The notes: generated from the letters alone by a model not told the origin. 38,393 bases of DNA from Candidatus Methylomirabilota bacterium (GCA_026387775.1 JAPLLC010000290.1:1-38393), one strand, 5' to 3'. Shown: positions 26,800 through 33,632, counted from the first letter of the stretch. Made by a program: numbers and translations.

Positions 26800-27663
26800 A
26801 TGAGCACTGCGGCAGGGATGAGTCGGACGGAGATCGGGGGACAGCCTTCCCGCGGAGAGATCTTCCGGCGGATGCTCCAGCATCCCCGCTACCTCTTCCG
26901 CCCCTGGATTCCCATCGTGAAGGCGGTGGAGGGGGAGGTGTTCGCCCGGCAGCGGCTGCTCCCGCCCGTGCTGGACGTGGCCTGCGGCGACGGGATCTTC
27001 GCCTGGGCGACCTACGGGGGCGCGCTGGACGTCGGGGTGGACCTCGACGCCCGCGAGCTTCCCGAGGCGGCGCGTCTTGCCACCTACCGGCATCTGGCCG
27101 TGGCGGATGCCAGAGCCTTGCCCTTTCCCGCCGGGAGCTTCCGGAGCCTGACTTCCGTCTGTGCCGTGGAGCACATGGACGGCCTGTCCACCGTTCTCCA
27201 CGAGCTCTCGCGGGTCCTGGCGCCGGGAGGCCGGCTCTTCATGACGGTGCCGAGCGACCAGTTCGGCGACCTGCTCCTGGCCAGCCGGATCTGGCGGGCC
27301 CTGAGATGCCCGGGCCGGGCCGCGGCCTACGGGGCGCGGAAGAACGCCCGCAGCCACCACGTCAACGTGCTGAGCACGGCGGCGTGGCACATGGCCCTGA
27401 GCGGGGCATCGCTTCGGGTGGTGGAATCCACCCACCTCTTGAGTCCGAGTGTGATGGCGCTCTGGAGCCTGACCACGTCGACCCCATTCAAGCTGGCCTT
27501 CCTGCCCTTCCGGCTCGTGCGGGAGCGCGAGTGGCTCTGGGTGGAGCGTCTCCTGCGGCGTGTCCTGCTGGCCGGCGTGGTTCCGCTCCTCGATCGGGCG
27601 CCGGCGCGGGATGCGTCCGTCGGGGGCTACCTGTTCCTGACCGCGGAGAAGAGCCGCACATGA
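26800..27663 (+). CDS. Class I SAM-dependent methyltransferase
   Basis: This 287-residue protein has the SAM site PVLDVACGDGIFAWATYGGALDVGVDLD, then VADARALPFPAGSFRSLTSVCAVEHM, LSRVLAPGGRLFMTVPSDQFGDLLLASRIWRAL and a C-terminal hydrophobic region TPFKLAFLPFRLV / RRVLLAGVVPLLD that may associate with the membrane. This layout is frequent in polysaccharide or lipid-glycan clusters. The start is uncertain: ATG 26800 has GGGGAG close upstream, ATG 26818 is in frame, and a GTG at 26749 would overlap the previous stop. The TGA overlaps an ATG at 27660 that should start the next glycosyltransferase. The substrate is unknown. Confidence 0.85.
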   Translation: MSTAAGMSRTEIGGQPSRGEIFRRMLQHPRYLFRPWIPIVKAVEGEVFARQRLLPPVLDVACGDGIFAWATYGGALDVGVDLDARELPEAARLATYRHLAVADARALPFPAGSFRSLTSVCAVEHMDGLSTVLHELSRVLAPGGRLFMTVPSDQFGDLLLASRIWRALRCPGRAAAYGARKNARSHHVNVLSTAAWHMALSGASLRVVESTHLLSPSVMALWSLTTSTPFKLAFLPFRLVREREWLWVERLLRRVLLAGVVPLLDRAPARDASVGGYLFLTAEKSRT

Positions 27664-27716
27664 CGGACCGGCTCCGGATCGCCATGGTGGCCCTCGATTT
27701 CGAGGCAACTGGTGGA
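27660..27716 (+). pseudogene. Orphaned N-terminal start of the downstream GT4, separated by a frame jump
   Basis: ATG 27660 overlaps the methyltransferase stop and encodes MTDRLRIAMVALDFEATGG, the expected opening of a GT4 enzyme up to its Gly-Gly loop. After GGTGGA the frame runs into unrelated sequence (CPPRGRPRG). The next family segment, VDALLAAGHEVHLVGAR, is in a different frame from 27712. About eight residues of the loop (G-G-x-E-R-x-x-x-x-L) are missing. An 8-bp CTGGTGGA at 27709-27716 could be the product of deletion between two direct repeats. Confidence 0.65.
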
Positions 27717-28935
27717 TGCCCTCCTCGCGGCAGGCCACGAGGTGCATCTGGTGGGGGCGCGGATCGCAGGAGCCTGGGATCCTCGCACCATTCTCCATCC
27801 CGTCCGATGCACATCCCGTCCCCGCTGGCTGGAGGTGGTGCAGTTCAGCCGGCGGGCCGCGACAGTCGTCCGGCGGGAACGCTTCGACATCGTCCATAAT
27901 CAGATCCGGCCCTTCGTCCCCGGAGTGGTCACTGTGGGTGGCGGCTGCCATCGCTTCTACCTGCGGGAGGTTCTTCCGTTCGAGAAGGGGCGGCTAATCG
28001 CGGGGCTGAAGCGCGCGTCGGCGCTCCACCTGGCGCTCCTGGCCCTGGAGCGGGCGGGATACCGGCCGGACCGGTGTCCCTACATCATCGCGAATTCCTC
28101 CCTGGGCCGGGACGGAATTCTCCGGTACTACCCGATGCCTCCCGAGCGGGTCGTGGTGGCCTACAACGGCGTGGACGCCGGGCGCTTCTCGCCCGAGGCC
28201 CGCGGGCGCTGGCGGGCGGAGCAGAGGCTCTCCCTCGGGGTCGGCCCCGAGGACCTCTTGCTGCTTTTCGTGGGGACCGGCTTCGCCCGCAAAGGCCTTG
28301 CGCCTCTCCTGGCGGCTCTCGCCCGGCTTTGCGATCGGGGCCTCGCGCCGCATCTCGCCGTCGTCGGGAGCGGCTCGGCCCGGCCCTGGCAGCGCCGCGC
28401 CGCGGGTCTCGGTCTGGGCGATCGGGTGCGGTTTGCCGGACGGGTCGCCGATCCGGAGCGCTACTACGCGGCGGCCGACGTCTTCGCCCTGCCGACCTTC
28501 TTCGATCCATTCGCCAACGCCACGCTGGAGGCGATGGCCTCGGGGCTGCCGGTCGTCACCTCGCGACAGAACGGGGCGGCGGAGATCCTGCGCCCCGGCG
28601 TGGACGGGCTGGTCGTGGATCGGCCGGATGACGTGGACGGACTCGCGGAGGCGCTGGCGTCGCTGGCGGACCCGACGACACGAGGCGCGATGGGCGAGCA
28701 GGCCCGGCAGACGGCCCTGCGGTTCCCCTGGGAGCGACCGCTGGAACAGACCCTGGAGGTGTACCGGGAGGTGACGCGAGACGAGAGACGAGGGGGGAGA
28801 GCTGAGAGCCGCGAGCCGAGAGCCGAGAGCGGAGGGGGGAGAGCTGAGAGCCGCGAGCCGAGAGCCGAGAGCGGAGGGAGAGCTGAGAGACGAGAGCCGA
28901 GAGCCGAGAGCCGAGAGCGGAGGGGGGAGAGGTGA
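27712..28935 (+). CDS. Glycosyltransferase family 4, N-terminally shortened by a frame jump, with repeat-encoded tail
   Basis: The open frame gives 407 residues from a GTG at 27712, with GAGG (27702-27705) six bases before it, so initiation here is possible. It has IVHNQIRPFVPGVVTVGGGC, YIIANSSLGRDGILRYYPMP, VVAYNGVDAGRFSPEARG and LLFVGTGFARKGLAPLLAAL. LAVVGSGSARPW, VRFAGRVADPERYYAAADVFALPTF and DPFANATLEAMASGLPVVTS (E-x7-E region) follow. This is a GT4 related to WaaG. The first about 20 residues, including the acceptor-domain GG loop, lie in another frame at 27660. Residues about 354-407 are translated GAGCCGA heptads, and the stop is inside a GGTGAGA unit. Function may be reduced or lost; the rest shows no decay. 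Confidence 0.8.
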   Translation: MDALLAAGHEVHLVGARIAGAWDPRTILHPVRCTSRPRWLEVVQFSRRAATVVRRERFDIVHNQIRPFVPGVVTVGGGCHRFYLREVLPFEKGRLIAGLKRASALHLALLALERAGYRPDRCPYIIANSSLGRDGILRYYPMPPERVVVAYNGVDAGRFSPEARGRWRAEQRLSLGVGPEDLLLLFVGTGFARKGLAPLLAALARLCDRGLAPHLAVVGSGSARPWQRRAAGLGLGDRVRFAGRVADPERYYAAADVFALPTFFDPFANATLEAMASGLPVVTSRQNGAAEILRPGVDGLVVDRPDDVDGLAEALASLADPTTRGAMGEQARQTALRFPWERPLEQTLEVYREVTRDERRGGRAESREPRAESGGGRAESREPRAESGGRAERREPRAESRERRGER

Positions 28936-28958
28936 GAGACGAGAGCCGAGGGGGGAGG
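28773..28958 (+). repeat. GAGCCGA heptad tract with 42-bp higher-order repeats
   Basis: About 26 successive 7-mers (GCCGAGA, GCTGAGA, GCGGAGG, GGGGAGA and so on), with one 3-bp slip near 28878. A six-heptad block of 42 bp at 28794-28835 is repeated exactly at 28836-28877; a third, diverged round follows to 28923 and a fourth starts. The first 163 bases are translated as the tail of the GT4 protein. This is the longest such tract in the window. Confidence 0.94.
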
Positions 28959-29046
28959 GTTAAAACGATCCCGCGAGGTTGATTCCGATTGATTGGATCC
29001 AAGGCTACGGGTACCCTTAGTCGGGGTGGGGGGATCCGGGGGACGC

Positions 29047-29109
29047 ATGAGAGAGATCACGCTCGCGAACGTGCATCCGCACCAGGGCGGCGGCGACCAT
29101 GAAGGGTGA
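29047..29109 (+). pseudogene. Possible ptsH (HPr) remnant upstream of ptsI
   Basis: A 20-codon frame starting ATG 29047 reads MREITLANVHPHQGGGDHEG and stops at 29107-29109, overlapping the ptsI start. MREITLAN resembles the first strand of HPr proteins (typically M-x-E-x-x-x-x-N-x-x-G-L-H-A-R-P). A GGGGGA run lies just upstream, and ptsH commonly sits immediately before ptsI. The phosphohistidine region is absent. The match is only about eight residues, so chance is possible. The remaining upstream stretch 28959-29046 shows nothing else. Confidence 0.4.
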
Positions 29110-30832
29110 GCGCGCACTGACCCCGCAGGTATTCCGCGGCATCGGGGTCTCGCCGGGGATCGCCATCGGGCGCGCCCTGGTGATCGAGACGCGGCGCCCG
29201 CGAGCCGAGCGAGAGTCGCTGGATCCCGCCCGCGTCCCCATCGAGGTGGCCCGCCTCAGGCGGGCGCTGGAGGAGGCCCGCTCCCAGATCCTGGAGGTGC
29301 AAGGGCGCATCGCTCAAGAGGTCGGGGTCCAGTACGGCCGGATCTTCGACGCCCACCTCCTGATCCTGGAAGATCGGATCCTGGCCGAGGAGACGATCGC
29401 GTACATCCAGACACAACAGGTGAACGCCGAATACGCGGTGCAGGAGGTCCTGGAGCCGGTCCGGCAGGCCTTCTCGCGGGTGGAGGACGGGTATCTCCGC
29501 GAGCGGCGGACCGACGTGGACGACGTGGGCGACCGGATCCTCCGGAACCTCCTCGGGCAGCGCCCCACCATCCAGGTCGAGCGGCCCGGCGAAACCATCC
29601 TCTTCGCGCACGAACGCACCCCCTCCGACACGGCCCAGCTTCAGCGGGACGCGGTCCTGGGGATCGCCACGGAGACGGGCGGGCGCACCTCACACAGCGC
29701 CATCATGGCTCGCTCGCTGGAGATCCCCGCCGTGGTGGGCGTCGAGCACATCTGCGCCCAGGTCCGGAACCAGGACACGGTGATCCTGGACGGGATCGAG
29801 GGACTGGTGATCCTGTCCCCCGACCGGGAGATCCTGGGCCACTATCACGCCCGCAAGCAGCACCTGGAGTATGTCGGCCGGGCCCTGCACAAGCTTGGGA
29901 GCCTGCCGGCCGAGACCCAGGACGGGTACCGGGTGCGCGTCACCGCCAACGTCGAGTTTCCGGCGGAGCTGCCGCAGGCAAAGGCTCACGGGGCGGAGGG
30001 GATCGGGCTGTACCGCAGCGAGTTCCTCTACCTCAACCGCCCCGATCTCCCCGCGGAGGAGGAGCACTTCAGCGTGTACCGGGCCGTGGCGGCGGAGATG
30101 GGTCCCCGGCCGGTCATCATCCGGACCTTGGACTTCGGCGGCGACAAGCTGGTCTCCGCCATCCACCTCGGTCCGCAGGAGAACCCGTCGCTCGGGCTGC
30201 GGGCCATCCGGCTGTGTCTCCACCAGCCGGAGCTGTTCTTGGCCCAGTTGCGGGGGCTCCTGCGGGCCAGCGCCTTCGGCACCCTGCGGATCATGTACCC
30301 GATGATCTCGGGGGTGGCGGAGGTTCGCGCCGCCAACGCGATCGAGATCCCGTCGGCCGCGGTGATCGCCGACCTCTTGGCCCGGGAGGTGGACTTCTTC
30401 AGCGTAGGCACCAACGACCTGATCCAGTACGCCCTCGCCATCGACCGGATCAACGAGCAGGTGGCGTATCTGTACGAGCCGCTGCACCCCGCCGTGCTGC
30501 GGATGCTGCGCGCCGTCGTCACCGCCGCCCACAATGAGGGGATCTGGGTCTCCATGTGCGGCGAGATGGCCGGCGACCCCCTCTACAGCCTGCTCCTGGT
30601 CGGGTTGGGGTTCGACGAACTCTCCATGACGTCCGCCTCCATCCCGCTGGTGAAGCGGATGGTTCGCTCCATCACCTATAGCCAGGCGTCGGATCTCTCG
30701 CAGCGGATGTTCGGCTGCGCCACGGCCCAGGAGGTGGAGCAGCTCCTGCGGCACGAGATGCGCACCCGCTTTCCCGAGTATATTTCCGGCACGCCCCAGG
30801 TCTCGGCCGAGCCCCACGCGGGCGGAGCCTAG
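29099..30832 (+). CDS. ptsI: Phosphoenolpyruvate-protein phosphotransferase (PTS enzyme I), internally shortened
   Basis: This 577-residue protein transfers phosphate from PEP to HPr. The N-terminal domain begins FRGIGVSPGIAIGRALV, and the phosphorylated His is His199 in TGGRTSHSAIMARSLEIPAVVG. The PEP-binding barrel has GAEGIGLYRSEFLYL, IIRTLDFGGDK, NPSLGLRAIRLCL, EIPSAAVIADLL, VDFFSVGTNDLIQYALAIDR and the catalytic Cys487 in SMCGEMAGDP. His to Cys spacing is 288 residues against 313 in E. coli enzyme I. The gap is at VAEVRAANAIEIPSAA (junction near residue 413), where family members carry an extra helix and most of a barrel strand. No complete HPr or EII gene is in the window. It may act in a regulatory PTS. 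The stop UAG joins a palindromic element. Confidence 0.9.
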   Translation: MKGERALTPQVFRGIGVSPGIAIGRALVIETRRPRAERESLDPARVPIEVARLRRALEEARSQILEVQGRIAQEVGVQYGRIFDAHLLILEDRILAEETIAYIQTQQVNAEYAVQEVLEPVRQAFSRVEDGYLRERRTDVDDVGDRILRNLLGQRPTIQVERPGETILFAHERTPSDTAQLQRDAVLGIATETGGRTSHSAIMARSLEIPAVVGVEHICAQVRNQDTVILDGIEGLVILSPDREILGHYHARKQHLEYVGRALHKLGSLPAETQDGYRVRVTANVEFPAELPQAKAHGAEGIGLYRSEFLYLNRPDLPAEEEHFSVYRAVAAEMGPRPVIIRTLDFGGDKLVSAIHLGPQENPSLGLRAIRLCLHQPELFLAQLRGLLRASAFGTLRIMYPMISGVAEVRAANAIEIPSAAVIADLLAREVDFFSVGTNDLIQYALAIDRINEQVAYLYEPLHPAVLRMLRAVVTAAHNEGIWVSMCGEMAGDPLYSLLLVGLGFDELSMTSASIPLVKRMVRSITYSQASDLSQRMFGCATAQEVEQLLRHEMRTRFPEYISGTPQVSAEPHAGGA

Positions 30833-30986
30833 CAGGCTGCTGAAAAAGGCCCATCTGCGGCGTTGGAACACTCGAGCACTCGTTGCGGCGTACCTGGAGT
30901 ACGCCTCACTCGGCTCTGCGTGTTCCGCCTTGCATCTGGACCTTTTTGAGCAGCCTGAGTGAAAGCGGGATTTTCAGCAGTCTGCT
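30831..30986 (+). repeat. Dispersed palindromic element, copy J2 (156 bp)
   Basis: AGCAGGCTGCTGAAAAA (30831-30847) faces TTTTCAGCAGTCTGCT (30971-30986) with one G-T wobble. The internal arms share CATCTGCGG, the GGCGTAC/GTACGCC stem (30887-30893 and 30899-30905) and CATCTGGACCTTTTTGAGC with copy J1. The variable arm pair is GGAACAC/GTGTTCC (30865-30871 and 30920-30926), different from J1 but again complementary. It directly follows the ptsI UAG. Confidence 0.93.
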
Positions 30987-31286
30987 GGCCGAAGGAGCGG
31001 CCGCCGATTCAGCTTCCCTTGTTCGCCGCACAGGACAATCATGTCGGGCGGGTGATTATCCGGTGGACGGCGCGAGACGATCCAGGAAGGATGCGGCAGG
31101 CTCAAGCGACGGTGCGGCGGCTCGCCCCCGATCGCGGGCGGGTTCGAGGACGATGGGGCCTGCCGGAAGGAGGTGAAGGAATCGTTCCGACGCCCGACGG
31201 GCGAATTGAGGGCAAGGAGCCAGACGCCACGGAAAGGGGCCATTGGTTCAGGACGGGGAGTCCTTAATTTTGAGGAGGGATGTGCA
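30987..31286 (+). other. 300-base region before livK without a recognised gene
   Basis: This stretch between element J2 and the livK start has no coding sequence that I recognise and no clear promoter or riboswitch. Short open frames run through it but lack ribosome sites and family resemblance. It must contain the livK promoter unless transcription comes through from ptsI. Confidence 0.5.
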
Positions 31287-32540
31287 ATGAAACGAATCTC
31301 ACTCGTCGCTCTGCTTGTTGCGGTGGGCGTGATGCTGTGGGGGACCTCGGTCTTGGCGGGCGAGAAGTTGGCCGAGTTGAAGATCGGCTCGGTGCTGTCG
31401 CTTTCGGGCGGCGCGGCGAACCAGGGGGTGCAGACGAAGACCGGGGCGATCATCGCCGCCGACGAGATCAACGCCAAGGGCGGCATTCCCGCACTGGGCG
31501 GGGCCAAGATAAAGCTCATCTTCGGCGACTCCCAGAGCAAGCCGGATGTGGGCGCTTCCGAGACCGAGCGCATCATCCAGCGCGAGAACGTGCCGGTGAT
31601 GTTCGGCGCCTACCAGAGTGCGGTGACCATGGTGGCCACCGAGGTGACCGAGCGGTACAAGGTGCCCTGGCTGGTGACCGGCTCCGTCGCCGACAAGATC
31701 ACCGAGCGGGGATTCAAGTATGTCTTCCGCCCCAACAACAAGGCCACCTACGACGCCGGCGAACAGCTCGAGGCCATCGCCACGCTGACCAAGGAGACGG
31801 GGAAGGGCCCCAAGTCCATCGGCATCCTGGTGGAGGGGAGCGACTGGGGCAAGTCCCACGCCGCCAACGTGCGGATCCAGGCCAAGGAGAAGAAGTACGA
31901 GATCGTCTTCGACGAGGCCTATTCCCCCGGCACCGTGGACTTCTCGGCGCAAATCCTGAAGATCAAGTCCCGGAAGCCCGAGGCGCTGGTCCTGGCCATG
32001 TACACGCCGGACCACATCGTGTTCACCAAGCAGAGCTATGAGGGGAGGCTGGACATCCCCTACGGGATCCACTCGGTGGGGGCGGGCTCCGAGGATCCGA
32101 ACTTCTACAAAGCGGTGCCCGTCCAGGCCATCGAATACATGTTCGTGCAGGAAGACTTCCAGATCGACATGGTCGAGCTGAACGACTGGGCCAAGCCCGT
32201 GGACAAGAAGTTCAGGGATGCGCTGGGGTACGAGCTGACCAGCTACGGCGCGCAGGGCTACTCGGCGGTCTACACCATCCTTGACGTCTTCGAGCGGGCC
32301 GGCTCGATCGACAAGGAGAAGGTCCGCGCCGCCTTCGTGGCGACCAACATCACCAGCGGGCCGGCGCCGGGGATCATGGGCTGGCAGAAGATCGCCTTCG
32401 ACAAGGACGGCCAGAACGTGGACGCCCACGGGGTGATCTCCCAGAACTTCAAGGGCAAGCGGACCACCATCTGGCCGGTGGCCAACCGGCCCAAGGGCAT
32501 CAAGCCCGTCTGGCCGATTCCCGCCTGGAAGGATCGGTAG
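31287..32540 (+). CDS. livK: Branched-chain amino-acid-type ABC transporter substrate-binding protein
   Basis: This 417-residue periplasmic protein has a signal peptide MKRISLVALLVAVGVMLWG ending SVLA before GEKLAELK. The mature part has the type I receptor start LKIGSVLSLSGGAANQGVQ, then AADEINAKGGIPALGGAKIKLIFGDSQ, the hinge and ligand regions VPVMFGAYQSAVTMVATEV, YKVPWLVTGSVADKITERG and YSPGTVDFSAQILKIKSRKPE. ATG 31287 has an excellent GAGGAGGG seven bases upstream. It heads a complete livKHMGF operon. Such receptors also bind aromatic compounds, urea or amides, so the ligand is not fixed. A hairpin between livK and livH probably keeps livK expression above the rest. Confidence 0.9.
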   Translation: MKRISLVALLVAVGVMLWGTSVLAGEKLAELKIGSVLSLSGGAANQGVQTKTGAIIAADEINAKGGIPALGGAKIKLIFGDSQSKPDVGASETERIIQRENVPVMFGAYQSAVTMVATEVTERYKVPWLVTGSVADKITERGFKYVFRPNNKATYDAGEQLEAIATLTKETGKGPKSIGILVEGSDWGKSHAANVRIQAKEKKYEIVFDEAYSPGTVDFSAQILKIKSRKPEALVLAMYTPDHIVFTKQSYEGRLDIPYGIHSVGAGSEDPNFYKAVPVQAIEYMFVQEDFQIDMVELNDWAKPVDKKFRDALGYELTSYGAQGYSAVYTILDVFERAGSIDKEKVRAAFVATNITSGPAPGIMGWQKIAFDKDGQNVDAHGVISQNFKGKRTTIWPVANRPKGIKPVWPIPAWKDR

Positions 32541-32556
32541 TCCTGTCGTCTGTCTC

Positions 32557-32592
32557 GCCTGGCGGGAGGGTCGCGCGACGCTCCCGCCAGGC
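32557..32592 (+). promoter_or_regulatory. Strong hairpin between livK and livH
   Basis: GCCTGGCGGGAG (32557-32568) pairs perfectly with CTCCCGCCAGGC (32581-32592). The loop itself contains GTCGCGCGAC (32570-32579), another palindrome, so the stem can continue past one G-G mismatch. There is no U-tract. Position 17 bases after the binding-protein stop suggests transcript processing, stabilisation or partial attenuation (inference). Confidence 0.8.
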
Positions 32593-32606
32593 CTTGCGGC
32601 GCGCTA

Positions 32607-32714
32607 AGCCGTTGTCAAAGAATAACTTGACCGGAGAAATTTCGGAAACGGCATAAGGAGCCGTAACGAAATTCCAATAAATGGACAAGTTATTTCGTAA
32701 CGGCTCCTAAGGAG
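32607..32714 (+). promoter_or_regulatory. AT-rich livH leader with alternative base-pairing
   Basis: GGAGCCGTAACGAAAT (32657-32672) is complementary to 32692-32707 at 15 of 16 positions. The same 3' segment can instead pair upstream: CAAGTTATT (32686-32694) with AATAACTTG (32621-32629), and AACGGCT (32699-32705) with AGCCGTT (32607-32613). CTCCT (32704-32708) directly precedes the livH ribosome site AAGGAG (32709-32714). It could be a translational switch or, with AGCCGTT/AACGGCT ends, a small MITE-like insertion. Confidence 0.55.
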
Positions 32715-32719
32715 ACGGT

Positions 32720-33610
32720 ATGGACCCGATCATCCTGGGGAGCGCGGTCGTCAACGGCATCGTGGTGGGCGGGCTGTACGGGGCCATCGCCATCGGGCTC
32801 AGCCTGATCTTCGGCGTCATGCGCGTGATCAACTTTGCCCACGGCTCCTTCCTGATGGTCGGCCTCTTCATTCCCTACTGGCTCTGGCAGCTCTTCGGTG
32901 TCAATCCCTACGTCTCCATCCTGGTGGCCGCCCCGGCCCTCTTCGGACTGGGCTACGCCGTCCAGGCGTTCCTGATCGCCCCACTGTACAAGCGGGAGCG
33001 GGCCATGGTCCTGGAGCCTCTGTCGGCCCTGATGCTGACCGCGGGCGTCGGGCTGATCCTGGACAACCTGACCTTCATGGTCTTCGGGCCCGACTTCCGC
33101 GGCATCACCCTGGACTTCGCCTCCAAGGCTCTCTGGATCGGCGACATGTTGAACATCAACTACACGCGACTCATCGCCTTCCTGGCCAGCCTGGCCATCA
33201 CCGCGATTCTCAGCCTGTTCCTGGCCCGGACCGACATGGGTCGGGCCATCCGTTCCACGGCGCAGAACCGCGACGCCGCCTCTCTGTGCGGAATCAACGT
33301 CATGCGGATCTACAACGTGACGTTCGGGCTGGGCTGTGCGATCCTGGGCATCGTGGGCTGCCTGATGATCCCCTTCTACCTGGTCAGCCCCTCCATCGGT
33401 CTGGCCTTCGGCATCCGCTCCTTCATCACGGTGGTGCTGGGCGGTATCGGGAGCATCCCGGGCTGCATCCTGGGCGGGCTGGTCCTGGGCGTGGTGGAGT
33501 CGGTGGCGGCCCAGTTCGTCACGGCCACCTCGGCCTCCATCTTCTCCTTCGTGATCTTCATCCTGGTCCTGTTCTTCCGGCCCACGGGTCTCCTGGGCAT
33601 GAAGGTCTGA
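32720..33610 (+). CDS. livH: Branched-chain amino-acid-type ABC transporter permease LivH
   Basis: This 296-residue inner-membrane permease has about eight hydrophobic helices. It starts IILGSAVVNGIVVGGLYGAI and includes GLSLIFGVMRVINFAHGSFLMVG, a hallmark of LivH. The cytoplasmic loop RTDMGRAIRSTAQNRDAASLCGINV docks the ATPases, and FGIRSFITVVLGGIGSIPGCILGGLVLGVVES and FRPTGLLGMKV complete the family pattern. AAGGAG lies five bases before ATG 32720. It pairs with LivM to form the membrane channel. Length and topology are normal. Confidence 0.95.
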   Translation: MDPIILGSAVVNGIVVGGLYGAIAIGLSLIFGVMRVINFAHGSFLMVGLFIPYWLWQLFGVNPYVSILVAAPALFGLGYAVQAFLIAPLYKRERAMVLEPLSALMLTAGVGLILDNLTFMVFGPDFRGITLDFASKALWIGDMLNINYTRLIAFLASLAITAILSLFLARTDMGRAIRSTAQNRDAASLCGINVMRIYNVTFGLGCAILGIVGCLMIPFYLVSPSIGLAFGIRSFITVVLGGIGSIPGCILGGLVLGVVESVAAQFVTATSASIFSFVIFILVLFFRPTGLLGMKV

Positions 33611-33632
33611 CGTCCCTCGGGGCAGAGGAGCC

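Noticed and set aside
28773-28958. CRISPR array
   Set aside because: Units are contiguous 7-mers without spacers of unique sequence, no repeat of 24-40 bp separated by spacers, and no cas genes nearby.
30883-31267. Small open frames between J2 and livK
   Set aside because: They start in the repeat, have no ribosome site and no recognisable protein similarity.
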